From Symbiodinium sp. CCMP2592 (taxonomy: Eukaryota; Sar; Dinophyceae; Suessiales; Symbiodiniaceae), in assembly GCA_905221615.1 (NCBI GenBank), contig CAJNDT010005919.1, positions 248,001-312,000 of the forward strand: DNA of 64,000 bases. Direction: 5' to 3'. Below the pieces are notes generated by a model that worked only from the letters and a program-made list of their open reading frames with translations, made no database searches and had not been told where the DNA came from. The stretch's first letter is position 1, and every line of letters begins with the position of its first letter. The position numbers were made by a program, and so were the translations under genes. Shown here one piece after another: positions 22,448-34,055 of the stretch.

Positions 22448-22965
22448 GGGCTACGAAGGCATAAAGGCACGCTAGGGCGGTGAGACCAGAAGGCTTGTAT
22501 GGCGGCACAGGCGGCGAGGTCTGTGAGCTGGCTATCTGCTTTAATTGTCATCGTCGAAAACGAGGAGAAGTGCAAGAAACTCCACGATGCCACCCACGGC
22601 GAACAACCGGATGCAGTATACCGCCTTCTCCGTATAGTCGCTCTGGCCCACCTACGCTTGAACCGCCCACATGTACAAGGTTGTCGGGCTACGGGCCAAG
22701 AAGAGATTGACAGAACTTTTGATGAGCTTCGGTCCTGGATCACTCGGGGCGGACTGTGTGGAGTGGATAGGACCTAGGCAGCTGTGCGTTCGCCGAGGGC
22801 AACCCGAAGAAGGTGATCGCTAGAGTTTCTAGCAACCGTCATCGAAGTACGTCTCTGGGTTTCGGAGGTTGCGGATAGGAGAACTTCGCGAGTTGCCATC
22901 CGGGACTGTGCGGACAACAAGTCCAACGAAGCCCTGCTATGGAAGGCAATGCGGCTAGCACATAC
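22448..22965 (+). repeat. Family C fragment (5' shortened)
   Basis: The words GAAGGTGATCGCTAGAGTTT, GTCTCTGGGTTTCGGAGG and AACTTCGCGAGTTGCCATCC correspond to the family C core at 15.5 and 33.6 kb. The part with the MTTKYPS codons is lost at GGAAGGCAATGCGGC. An open frame at 22499-22777 (SVSWLSALIVIVENEEKCKK) was not recognised. Confidence 0.5.
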
Positions 22966-24470
22966 TCTGGTGCTATTACTACCCGGTGGAATGCTGGGGA
23001 TGGTGGTGGGTTGGATAGGACGCTAGTGCACCCGTCTGTGTCTCTGATCTCCGTTTGATGGTCATGAAACGGTTTGTGTAAGCTCTAACCGTTTCCAGCC
23101 GATAAGGTATTCGTATGTTAGGCATGCAACGAAAGCTTTGATGGCTGAGACCGTCTGCTTTTTAGGGTGTAAGGTCTAAACTTACGTGCGCAACGGAGGA
23201 CATGGTGGGTTATACACTATGCGATTTTCGAGTGTTGTGTACTGATGGGTGATAGCTCTTCTGGCTAGGTCATGGGATGCTGATTGTAGTCACATGGTCA
23301 AGATGTCGACGTGTCGACGTCGTCGTCGATGAGGAGATGGCGATCGTGGCTGTTGAACCTGCTGCGGATGAAAGTTTATTGCTGAGCGGCATGAAGAGAA
23401 AGCGTCTCCAGCTGTTGTGGAGAATGTGCCTGATGAGGGTGGTAACAAACCGAAACCGGTCGGTGTCGTTGCTCTCCTGAAGCATCTACGTATGATGGTC
23501 AGGAAGCAGATTGTGTAAGCCAGTGTAAGCCAGGTTTGTATGCTAAGTGTGCAGCGGAAGCTTTCCGAGACTTTGTAAACTTGGGGCTTGAGGCAGTTAA
23601 GCAACAAAAGGCATAGTGGCTTGCTTACGCTACGTGATTTTCGGGTTTGGGCATTGATGGACAGTGGCTAATGTGGATCGGTGCTGGGATGTTGAGCCTA
23701 GTTGAGCAAACTGAAGCCAATCGGTGTCGCTGATCTCATGAAGCGATGTCGTGCTCAAGAGTCTTTAGCGTATGAGGAATACGATACGGCCTGTGCAAGC
23801 TCCAGCCGATGAGGTGTTCTTATGCTAAGCATGCAGCGGAAGCTCTGGTGGCCGAAACGGTTCAATTTTTGGGTTTAAGGGTTAACTTAAGTAGCAACAC
23901 AAGACATGGTGGCTTCTAGGCTTTTCTTGAGTTTGGGTACTTTCGACGATAGCTAGTCTAGCTTGGTGCTGTGAGTACTCTTCAGAGGCTTCAGCGGCTG
24001 ATGGTTACGATGCGGCTTGTGTAAGCTCTAACCGATTAGGTATTCTTATGTTAAGTATGCAGCGGAAACGGTGTAATTTTAGGGTTTCAGGTCTACACTT
24101 GATGAAGCAACAGAAGATGTGGTGGACGTGATTTTCGGGCTGGGGTACTGGTGGACGATAGCTAGTCTAGCTTGGTGCTGAGTTGTCGAGCGTGGTGGAA
24201 AACTGAAACCCATCGGTGTCGGAATCCCCCACTATGCTGCAAAGTGTGATGGTCACGAAACGGTTTGTGGAAACTGTAGCCGTAGTACACCGATAAGGTT
24301 TCTTATATTAAGTATGCAATGATAGGTGTGCAAAGGAGGGTTTCAGGTCTAAACTTGACTAAGCAACAACAGACATGGTGGCCTACACTAGGCGACTTTC
24401 GGGCTTGGAGACTGATGGACGATAGCTCGTCTTGTTTGGTGATGGGATGCTGAGTGTAGGTACATCGTCA
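22966..24470 (+). repeat. Satellite array, copy 1 block d, with a 150-bp family B start inside
   Basis: About six units. At 23290-23447 a unit switches to the family B entry (ACATGGTCAAGATGTCGACG, GGAGATGGCGATCGTGGCTG) for only about 150 bp and then returns to satellite at AACAAACCGAAACCGG. This is a truncated family B at the usual insertion position of the unit. Confidence 0.8.
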
Positions 24471-26195
24471 AGATGTCGACCTCGTCGTCGTTGAGGAGAT
24501 GGTGGTCGTGGCTGTTGAACTTGAATGCTACCGCCGCATGAGGGACTGTGCCCGAGATCATTCCACCAGTACATGTGTGGGTGCTGCAGCAGGAAGGTTC
24601 AAGTACCCGTTGAAGCACACGAGTCAATGCCCTCCGTCACGGAGAGGCCGATGCCGTCGCAGGGCAGGATCGTCGCTCAGCCAGGTCCTGCGTAAAACGC
24701 TTGTGTTTCGACTGGAGTGGCCGCCCGCGTCACGTGCAATGCTGAGGACATCTCGGTGGACGCCGTCACTTCCTTTGAGGTATGGCTGTACCGACGAGCA
24801 ACCAACAGCTGCTTTGCTCGAGCATGTGTCGTGCTGCCGTTACCAGACCAAGTTCCTTAAAGGCCAGCACATTTGGAGTGTGATGGTCCTGTCAACCCCG
24901 TCAGCTCAAGTCACAAGGCCGAAGGACCACTTTGGCTCGTGGGCGCGAGGCACTGCTCATCCCAGAAGCTGCAGCTCGCCAAGGCCCAAGAGCAATCGAT
25001 GCCAGAGTCTCAAGCCCGTCGAGAGATGTCGCCGGACGAGGAATCAGATGTCGTGCGAGGTCCTTCGCAAGGCAAGAACGGCGAGGAAGAAAGCCACCCT
25101 TCAGGGCTACTGTTGTCTGGTTGTCCTTCACCAATGCCGGTTGCATTCGCTGCGCGGTTCGCACCATGGACTATTTGTGTTTGAACTAGTTATTTGCCCA
25201 GCCTGGGAAGGTCAAACAAAGGCCCAGCACAGGTTGGCGGTTGGATCGAGCAGAACGGTGTCCAATGCTGCGCAGCGCCGGTTCACGCCGAGTGATACCC
25301 TGTATCGTCTTTACCTGGTACAGTGCTATTCTTTCCTTTCAGGATTTCATCCGCAATGCTACGATAGCCGAAATCTGAAAACGGTGTACGCAGTCTTAAA
25401 CTGTTGGCCACGGACAGCTGGAGCTACTGGGCGTGATGCATCAATTGTTGCTGATGACCTGAATACGATCCTTCGTGATGATCTCGAGTGTGCAGTTGCT
25501 ACTGTGGAGGAGACTCGTCGCCGTGCCGAAATGTCGCAGCAGGCCCAGCCAAAGTATCCAACGCACCTTCTTCCGGGAAAAGGTGAAGGGAGTGGCAAAG
25601 CCAAGAGCCAATTCAAGGCCGCTGGTCTCCCCGACCGTGAACGTCATCGTCGCTGCCAGCGCTAATGGGATGCTGATGATGACGGTTGTGGTGGAACTGG
25701 TCCGGATCCGGACGGTCCTTTTGGAGTGGCTGGGGGAGCAACTGTGGGATGGAGCTGGCGCTGATCCCAGATCCTTCGTGTGCCGAAATTTTCCATGTGC
25801 TTGCGCAGGTAAGTTCGCCCGGCCAACGACTTACTGGCGGCAAAAGCTGTTTTTTTGCGTGCGATGCGCACCCCCTCACGAGCGTGCTTTTCCAGCCGCA
25901 TAAATAGTTAGCTTTTGAACCGCTGCGTAACTTTCTTGCAACGTCGATGGTGTCGGAGGCAGCTCCATGCCGATCACTGAGGCTCCGCGCCGAGTAATGA
26001 TCTTCCACGTGCAGGCTGGTTATGCTTGGTTTTCCACTATGCGGGCAGGGTGTAGTTTGGCGTCCTGCCGTGTGTAGGACTTTATGTGATCGTGTGCAGT
26101 CATCATGTTGTTTGTTCATGCGACCGATGCTCGTGCCCACTGAGCAAAAAGGAGTAGCGTATCCTGAAGCTCATGGCTTAACGGTTCTCGGTTTA
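24471..26195 (+). pseudogene. Family B relic, longest copy, with the empty retrotransposon site
   Basis: This spans family B nearly end to end. Plus-strand frames include MVVVAVELE at 24499 and, from about 25435 to 25665, ASIVADDLNTILRDDLECAV followed by EETRRRAEMSQQAQPKYP and GKGEGSGKAKSQ. The long frame 24499-25665 joins unrelated phases across frameshifts and is not taken as a gene. An intron-like stretch of 41 nt (25302-25342) runs from GTATCG to CTTTCAG. The sequence at 25294-25306 is the palindrome GATAC-CCT-GTATC. In copy 2 that site holds the 8.1-kb retrotransposon. The function of the original protein is unknown. Confidence 0.5.
25294..25306. other. Empty target site of the DIRS-order retrotransposon
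   Basis: The 13-bp palindrome GATAC-CCT-GTATC is intact here. In copy 2 the left part lies at 50082-50090 and the right part at 58185-58189, with the element between. The pair defines the insertion point exactly. No bases are duplicated beyond a TG shared by target and element ends. Confidence 0.9.
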
Positions 26196-27010
26196 TGGTG
26201 TATCAACTGAAACCAATCGGTGTCACGATCTCAGGAAGCGATGTCGTGCTCAAAGTTCAGCGTATGACGGTTGCAGCACGGTTTGTGTAAGCTCTATCCG
26301 GTAAGGTACTCTTATGTTACATATGCCGCTCTGGTGGCCGAAACTGTGTAGTTTTGGGGTTTAGCAACAAAATGCATGGTGGATACGACTACGTGATTTT
26401 TGGGTAGGGTTACTTTTCGACGATAGCTAGTCTAGATTGGCGCAGGGAAGGTTGGGCGTAGTTTTTGTGTTCTGCTGTTAATTATGCAGTTGAAGCCTTG
26501 GTGTTCGAGAGCTTGCAGTTTTGGGGTTTCAGGTCTAAAATTAAGTATGCAACGGAAGCTGTGGCAGACTGGACGGGCTACTCATATGGTTTAGGCTCTA
26601 AACTTGAAACACGGTGTCTGACACTACGCCATTGTAGGGTTTGCATGCTTGTGAACGATGGCTGGTCTAGATTGGTGCTGAACTGTTCTGCGAGCACGGT
26701 GTCTAAATATAGAAACCATAACTAGGAACTATCCCTGCTGCAGCCTCGATCCCTCGCCGCGGTTTAAAGGAGATATAGCCGGATCTTTGAGGGTCGCGAA
26801 ACAGTTCGTGGAAGCTCTAACCGCTTCAAGCCGATAAGGTATTCTTATATAGCAGAAGCTTGTGTGGCCGAGACTGTGTAATTTAAGAGTTTAATGCTTA
26901 AACTTGAGTAAGCAACAAGAGACATGGTGGCCGACGCCACGTGATTTTCGGCGCGGAATGACGATAGCTCGTTTCGTTTGGTGATGGGATGCTGAGTGTA
27001 TTTACAAATT
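26196..27010 (+). repeat. Satellite array, copy 1 block e
   Basis: Three to four units, some rearranged near 26440-26800 where GTATGCAACGGAAGCTGTGG is followed by GACTGGACGGGCTACTCATA. The same rearranged form occurs at 14.7 kb, so these blocks share ancestry within the copy. Confidence 0.8.
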
Positions 27011-27890
27011 GAAACGCACCTCGTGACGAGGTACGAGTTACGACTATGTGTGCTAGCATCGTCTATTCTTCCCACCGAAGCCATCGTAGGTGTATCGGCT
27101 ACAAACGTCGCTCGACAGGGCTGATGTGCTTGCAGTCAGTCGGTGTGAGCCAGAGATAGCTTGACTTGGAATGGCTCGGAAGACTTGGATCCATCCGTTG
27201 CCATTCTGGCTAAAGTCCGCCTGTTCAGGGAGGAATTGTGGGGGAAGCGAAGGGGAACGTGGATAGGATCCATGCGAGATGTCGAAGCCTCCTCCGTCCC
27301 CGTAACAGCTACTGTGTGGAGTAGCCGGGGATGGAGACTGCTACTCGTCCTACATGTGAGGGATGTCGAGAAGCTCAAGCTTGGCAAGGTCACGGTGAAG
27401 GAGATGCAGAAAGGGTGGGTCGACTGGGCTATCGCCCTGGATTGTATTCGTTACTTCCTGTGAAAGGTGAGGAAGAAGGTGATCGCTAGAGTTGCTAGAG
27501 GCCCTCGTCGGGATACGTTTCTGGGTCGCAGGGCCAGGACAGGCTATGACGACCAAGTACCCGTCTATCTTTTTTATGCTAGTTTCAATGATCTATTTCA
27601 CGAACTGCGAGCTACAGCTGCAGTGGATAGGAAGAGACCTTAACCGCCTAGCGGACGATCTCCCGTTCCAGATCCCGGGCTCCAGATCCCGGGCTGAGGA
27701 TAGACCTCAAGGTAGAGGAGTTGGTCTGCAGGATATTGGGCCGGCTACTCGTGTGCTCTGATAGTTTCAAGCATAGCCGTGTTAGGTGTTTCTCAGTCGT
27801 CGCTCGGCTAGCACGTACTCTGGTGCTACTATTCGGTGGGTTGCTGCTGATGATGGTGGGTTGGAGGATGCTAGTGCGCTCGTCGATGTC
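27011..27890 (+). pseudogene. Family C: RNase H-like retroelement relic
   Basis: This starts with the palindrome CCTCGTGACGAGG near 27019. An open frame at 27161-27463 reads AILAKVRLFREELWGKRRGT and VEKLKLGKVTVKEMQKGW. Downstream, MTTKYPS at about 27547 and ELQLQWIGRDLNRLADDL near 27610-27660 correspond to the end of RNase H. The N.LADDL word would be the place of the last catalytic Asp. A frame change separates the two parts, so this is a relic. The last 100 bp resemble the sequence after family C at 22.95 and 34.1 kb. Confidence 0.6.
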
Positions 27891-28845
27891 GCTGATCTTG
27901 GTGGGCGTGGATGCCGTTGCCACAAACCGTTGCACCTCTGCTCCCTTAGAGGTATGGCGGTGCCAACGAGCAACCGACAGCTGCTTTTCTTGAGGGTGTA
28001 TCATGCTGCCATTGCCAGGACCAAGTGCTTCCAGTGCTAGCGCATTTGCTGGGAGTGTGGTGGTCTTCGATGCGAGGCAATGCTCATCACACTGCAGCTC
28101 GCGAAGGGTCAAGAGCGTCGGAGAGACGTGACCGGGCGAGGCATGAATCCTTTTGAAGGCGACGTTGTTCGGAAGGCGAGGCCAGTACGGAAGAAAGCCG
28201 CCCTTAAGGGCTTCCTATTCATCGTTGACAGGTTGTGCCAGGATAGCAGGACTTATGCTGTATCCTGTAACCCTCACCAGTGCCGGTTACACTCGTGTTC
28301 GAATTATTTGCCCAGACCTGGAAGGTTAAAGGCCCAACGCAGATTGGCAATTGGGTCAAGCAGAACGGTGTCCCAAGCTGCGCGCCGCCGTGGTGACATC
28401 CCATCATGCCGTTTGACTGACTTCGACGAAGTTGTGACAACCTGTGTGCAGCAGGACCTAACGTCCGTGCCAAGTGATACGCCTGTCGTCTTTACCTGGT
28501 AGGCTGCTATTCTTTTCTTTCAGTATGCGTTCTTGGTTTTGGCCACTGACAACTGGAGCTCACTGGGCGTGATGCATCAGTTGTTGCTGATGACCTGAGT
28601 ACTATCCTGCATGATGGTCTCGAGTATGCAGTTGCTAGTGTGGAGGAGCATCGTCGCCAGGCCGAAATGTCCCAGCAGGCCCGGCCAAAGTATCCAGTTT
28701 CCACACACTCACCGTCTTTCTGGTACCTAGCTGCGTGCCCAGGGCTCTCGTCCATGCAGCTCTACCTAGGTTGATTGGAAACTGTTTACAGCGCGGCCGC
28801 GATTCCGCAGTTTGGTGGGGCCACGATGCCCCTGAAAGCAGCGTC
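27891..28845 (+). pseudogene. Family B relic directly after family C
   Basis: A frame near 28080-28330 reads VRKARPVRKKAALKGFLFIV, DRLCQDSRTYAVSCNPHQCR and LHS before breaking. The equivalent at 60956-61270 runs on to FELFAQTWKVKGPTQIGNWV and QNGVPSCAPPW. The last part reads ASVVADDLSTILHDGLEYAV in another frame. The entry sequence of family B is missing, so this copy is 5' truncated. Confidence 0.5.
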
Positions 28846-31800
28846 AAGGTATTCTTACAGTAAGTATGCGCGGAGGCTTTGGCGTTCGAGGCACTTTAAT
28901 TGTGAGGTTTCAGGTCTACACTTAATTGCGCAACAACGGACACACTACGTGATTGTCGTGTCTGGGTGCTGATGGACGACAGCTTGCCTAGGTTGTTGTT
29001 GAGATGTTGAGCATATGTCGCTGTCGCGGAGTTCCAATCGATAAGGTGTTCTTACGCTAAGTATGCAGGGGGGAAGTGTTGGTGATCTTGGTCGCCGAGA
29101 CTTTGTAAGTTTAGGTTTGAGGCGCTTCAGGCGTGGTGATTTGCCTTACATGAGTTTCGGATTTTGGATTCTGATGGACGTTAGTTCGTCTAGATCGGTA
29201 CTGGGATGTTGAGCGTAGTTAGTTGAACAAATTGAAACCGCCCGGTGTCGCTGATCTAATGAAGCGATGTCGTGCTACTGAGTCTTCAGTGTGCTGTGGT
29301 TACGAAACGGTTGGTGTAAGCTCCAACCGATAGGGTATTCCCAGGAAAAGCACGCAGCGGAAGCTCTGGTGGGCGAGAGAGTGTAATTTTAGGGTTTCAG
29401 GTCGACACTTACAGAAGCAACGAAAGACATGGTGGCTTACGCTACGGCTTGCATAGTCTATGACGATAGCTAGTCAGCTAGTCTAGCTTGGTGCTGTGTC
29501 GTTGAGTGTAGCTGTACAAACTCAAAACCATCGGTGTCACTGATCTCAGCATGCGTCAGCGTGTGGTTGTTAGGAAACGGTCAGCGTGTGATTGTTAGGA
29601 AACGGTTTGTGTAAGAGCGTAAGCTGTAACCGATACGGTGTTCGATGTTAAACATGCAGCGGAAGCTGTGGTGGCTGCGACTGTCACTTCTATGGTTTTA
29701 GGTCCATTAAGTAAGCAACGAAAGACATGGTAGCTTATGCTACATGATTGTCGGTTTTGGGTTCTGTTGGACAGTAGCTCGTCTAGATTGCCGCAGCCAT
29801 GTTGAGCGTAGTTAAACAAACTGAAGCGAAGCGGTGTCGCTGATCTCATGAAGCGGTGTTGTGCGCAAGAGTATACAAAATATGAGGGTTACGTTACGGC
29901 TTGTGTGTTCTCTGACCCATGAGGTTTTCTTCAGGTATGTGTGCAGCAGAAGCTTCGGTAACCGAAGCTGTGTCGTTTTAGGGTTTGGGACACTTACTTC
30001 AGCAACAGCAGGCGTGGTGGTTCATACTTTATGATTGTAAGGTTTGGGTTCTGATGGGCGATAGTCTAGATTGGTGCTGCGATGTTGAGCGCAGTTGACC
30101 AAATTGAAAGCAATCGGTGTCGCTGATCTCAGAGATGTCGTGCTCAAGACTCTTCAGGCTATGATGGTTACGACACGGCTGTGTGACTAGCCGATGAGAT
30201 ATTCTTATGTTAAGTATGCAAAGGAGGCTTTGGTGCACGGCGGCTTAGGCTGCGTGATTGTCGGGTTTGGGTATTGATCGACGATGTAGCTCGTCTTGTG
30301 TGGTGGTGTGGTGCTGAGGGTAGCAACAAACTGAAACCCGTCGGTGTCGTTGATCTCATGAAGCATCTGCGTGTGATGGTCAGGAAGCGGATTGTGTAGG
30401 ATCTAAGCTAAGGTTTGCGTGTTAAGTGTGCAGCGGAAGCTTTCCGAGACTGTGTACATTTGGGGTTTGAGGCAATTAAGCAACAAAAGGCATGGTGGCT
30501 TGCTTACGCTACGTGATTTTCGGGTTTGGGCATTGATGGACGGTGGCTAGTGTGGATTGGTGCTGGGATCTTAAGCCTAGCTGAGCAAACTGAAACCAAT
30601 CGGTGTCGCTGAGCTCATGAAGCGTTGTCGTGCTCAACAGTTTTGAGCGCATGATGGTTACAACACGGGTTGTGTAAGCTCTAGCCAGTAAGGCTTTCTT
30701 GGATTCAGTGTGCAACGGAAGCTTTGATTGCTGAGACAGAGGGAGTTTAGGGTTTCAGGTCTACACTTAATTAAGAAAAAAAGGATATGGTGGCTTACGC
30801 TACGTGATTTTCGGGCTTGCCAGGGTAGTGCCGAGATGTTGGGCGTAGTCGAACATCACGAAACGGTTTATGTAAGCTCTAACCGATAAGTTGTTGTATG
30901 TTACGTGCGTGTGCGACGGAAGCTTTGGTGGCCGCACTGTTCCAGTTTAGGGTTTAAGGTCTACACTTACAAGTAGGCAACCAAAGACATGGTGGCTTAC
31001 GCTACATGATTTTCGGGCTTGGGTACTGATGGACGATAACTAGTCTAGCTTGGTGATGAGTTGTTAAGTGTACATGCATAAATTCAAGCCTATCTGGGCC
31101 TATCTGTGTCGTTGATCTCAGCATGCATCACCGATTGTCGTGAAACGGTATGTGTAAGCTGTATCCAGCAGCGGAAGCTTTGGTGGCCGCGACTGTTCAA
31201 TTTTAGGGTTTAAGGTTTACACTTAAGGAAGCAACACAAGGCATGGTAGCTTATGCTACATGATTGCCGGGTTTGGGTTCTGATGGAGCCAGTCTATATT
31301 AGCGCAGCAATGTTGAGCGTAGTTGAACCAGCTGAAACGAAGCAGTGTCGCTGATCTCCCGAAGCGATGTTGTGTGCGTGCGAGTCCTCAGCGTGTGTGT
31401 AATGTCTGACCCATGATAAGGTTTTCTTCAGGTATGTGTGCAGCAGAAGCTTCGGTGACCGATGCCGTGTCGTTTTGGGTTTGAGACACTTACTTCAGCA
31501 ACAGCAGGCGTGGTGGTTTACACTTCATGATTGTAAGGTTTGGGTTCTGATGGACGATAGTCTAGATTGGTGCTGAGATGTTGAGCGCAGTTGACCAAAT
31601 TGAAAGCAATCGGTGTCGCTGACCTCGCGAAGCGATGTCGTGCTCAAGACTCTTCAGCCTATGATGGTTACGACACGGCTGTGCGACTAGCCGATGAGAC
31701 ATTCTTATGTTAAGTATGCAAAGGAGGCTTTGGTGCACGGCGGCTTACGCTGCGTGATTGTCGGGTTTGGGTACTGATCGACGATGTAGCTCGTCTTGTG

Positions 31801-32570
31801 TGGTGGTGTGGTGCTGAGGGTAGCAACAAACTGAAACCCGTCGGTGTCGTTGATCTCATGAAGCATCTGCGTGTTATGGTCAGGAAGCGGATGGTGTAGG
31901 ATCTAAGCTAAGGTTTGTGTGTTAAGTGTGCAGCGGAAGCTTTCCGAGACTGTGTACATTTGGGGTTTGAGGCAATTAAGCAACAAAAGGCATAGTGGCT
32001 TGCTTACGCTACGTGATTTTCGGGTTTGGGCATTGATGGACGGTGGCTAGTGTGGATTGGTGCTGGGATCTTAAGCCTAGCTGAGCAAACTGAAACCAAT
32101 CGGTGTCGCTGAGCCCATGAAGCGATGTCGTGCTCAACAGTTTTGAGCGCATGATGGTTACGACACGGGTTGTGTAAGCTCTAGCCAGTAAGGTTTTCTT
32201 GGATTCAGTGTGCAACGGAAGCTTTGATTGCTGAGACAGAGCGAGTTTAGGGTTTCAGGTCTACACTTAATCAAGCAACAAAAGATATGGTGGCTTATGC
32301 TACGTGATTTTCGGGCTTGCCAACGTAGTGTTGGGATGTTTGGCGTGGTCGAACATCACGAAACGGTTCATGTAGGCTCTAACCGATAAGTTGTTGCTAT
32401 GTTACGTGCGTGTGCGACGGAGGCTTTGGTGGACGCGCTGTTCAAGTTTAGGGTTTAAGGTCTACACTTATAAGTAGGCAGCCAAAGACATGGTGGCTTA
32501 CGCTGCATGATCTTGGGGCTTGGGTACTGATGGACGATAACTAGTCTAGCTTGGTGCTGAGTTTTTGAGC
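28846..32570 (+). repeat. Satellite array, copy 1 block f, with a 1.5-kb higher-order repeat
   Basis: About fourteen units. From about 29915 to 31065 the array repeats at 31415-32565 with an offset of exactly 1,500 bp and few changes, so a group of about six units was duplicated as a block. The 68-codon minus-strand frames at 30509-30715 and 32009-32215 are a by-product. Confidence 0.85.
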
Positions 32571-33035
32571 GTAGTTTCTGGTACAAACGATGTGGAAAGT
32601 CCATTGCGACCGCCTGGACGCTCGAGCAAAGCAGCTGTTAGTTGCTCGTTGGCGCCGCCAGACCTCAATTGTATAGAAGAAGTGGAGGTGCGCTCGTTTG
32701 GTCATTGGCGTGGGAAGCGCGCAGCGAGTAGCCACTCCAATGGAAGTGCAAGTCGTTTTCCACGTAGTAGCTTGCTTAGCAACGATCGTGCCCTGAGACG
32801 GCATCGGCCTCTCCGTGACGGAGGGCATCGACCCGTCTGTTTGAACAGTGCCTCCAGGTCCTGTCAAGCCCAGCCAACCACAAGGCCGAAGGGCCATGTA
32901 GGCACTGCTCATCACAGAAGCTGCCACGGCCCAGAGCTATCGATGCCAGACTCTCAAGCGCCCAGCTTAGACCTCCAAGACAAGAGCGATCCAGCACCAC
33001 CGCGTCAAGAGTGCGCATTGAAAACGTGACCGTTT
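32571..33035. repeat. Family B fragment with internal inversion
   Basis: Positions about 32600-32835 match family B in reverse. On the minus strand one reads PSVTERPMPSQGTIVAKQAT and VWRRQRATNSCFARA. From about 32850 (CCTCCAGGTCCTGTCAAGCC) to 33000 the plus strand is again family B. The joint near 32815-32850 is therefore an inversion breakpoint. Confidence 0.7.
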
Positions 33036-34055
33036 GTGCCCTCAACTTGGCGGACTGCCTTCTGGCTAGGTGCTACGAGGTTTGTGGGAGAAGCGTGAGA
33101 GAAGGTGGCCAAGCTAGGCCAGGGTAGCCGGCTGACAGCAGGCAGAAACATTGCCAGCTATCGCTGCCTGAAATCGGAGCTACTCCTGTACGCCAACGAC
33201 CTCGAATTAGGGCTGAGGGAAGACAGAGAGAAAGGAACCGCTGCTTGTCTTCCCCTTGCACTGTGCGGAGTGGCTGGGATGTCCTACAGGCGAGTGATGT
33301 CCAAAGCTGATTGGCTAGCAAGTTGGCTCTGCGAGAAGCTTGGCAAGGTCAGCGGTGTGAAAGAGATGATGTTGATGCAGGGAGAGGAGACTCATTAGCT
33401 GGACCACGCTACAATGCTACCTGGCTTGCCGATGCACTGAAAACCGGCTACAACGTCCCGTCAAGCTGCATTCTGGGCTACCGTGAGTTTCTACACTGAC
33501 GCTATAGCTGAGACGGATAGAGCTTGGATGGGGCGCTTCCTCGAGATAGGAAAGGGCAAGCCGGGTTCGGGACCCTGGTTGTCACTTAAATTGGATAGGA
33601 CTTGTGCGCCTTGCGCCACAAGGTGATCGCACGAGTTGCTACCGACCCTAGTCGGGATACGTCTCTGGTTTTTTTGAGGGCGAGGATAGGACAACCTCGC
33701 GAGTTGCTGCCCGGGCTACGGAAAACAAGTCCAATGAAGCTGCAATGGAAGGCAATGACGACCAAGTATCCGTCTATGCTAGTTTTAATGGAGATGGCCG
33801 AAGAGCTATCGCACAAGAACTGGGAGCTACAGCTGAAGCAGATGAGAAAAGACCGCAACCGGCTCACCAATCAAGAGTTCCAGGGCGTCGATCCTGTAGG
33901 GCCGGCTGCTCGTGCGCTCCGAAATGTTCAACCAGGAGTTAGGAGTGCGAAAGCGAGAGGCGCCGGCTAGGGTGTCCGAAAGGTAGCCTGAGTGGCGATT
34001 CGGCTAGCGATAATGCGATAATCTCCAGGCTAACTGGCGGTTCTGGCACGTACAT
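33036..34055 (+). pseudogene. Family C: RNase H-like relic with the clearest open frame
   Basis: The frame at 33602-33970 reads VIARVATDPSRDTSLVFL, then KTSPMKLQWKAMTTKYPSML, VLMEMAEELSHKNWELQL and DRNRLTNQEFQGVDP. This is the pattern of the second half of RNase H in dinoflagellate retroelements (MTTKYP, VLMELA, then an LTN.(E/D)F word). The catalytic Asp residues before KYP are not seen. An upstream frame at 33105-33398 (LASWLCEKLGKVSGVKEMM) was not assigned. There is no start codon in context, so this is a relic. Confidence 0.6.

Noticed and set aside
24499..25665. Open frame of 388 codons in family B
   Set aside because: It changes between protein-like and shadow readings along its length, and its copy 2 equivalent runs into the retrotransposon. 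It is a chance opening in a decayed repeat.
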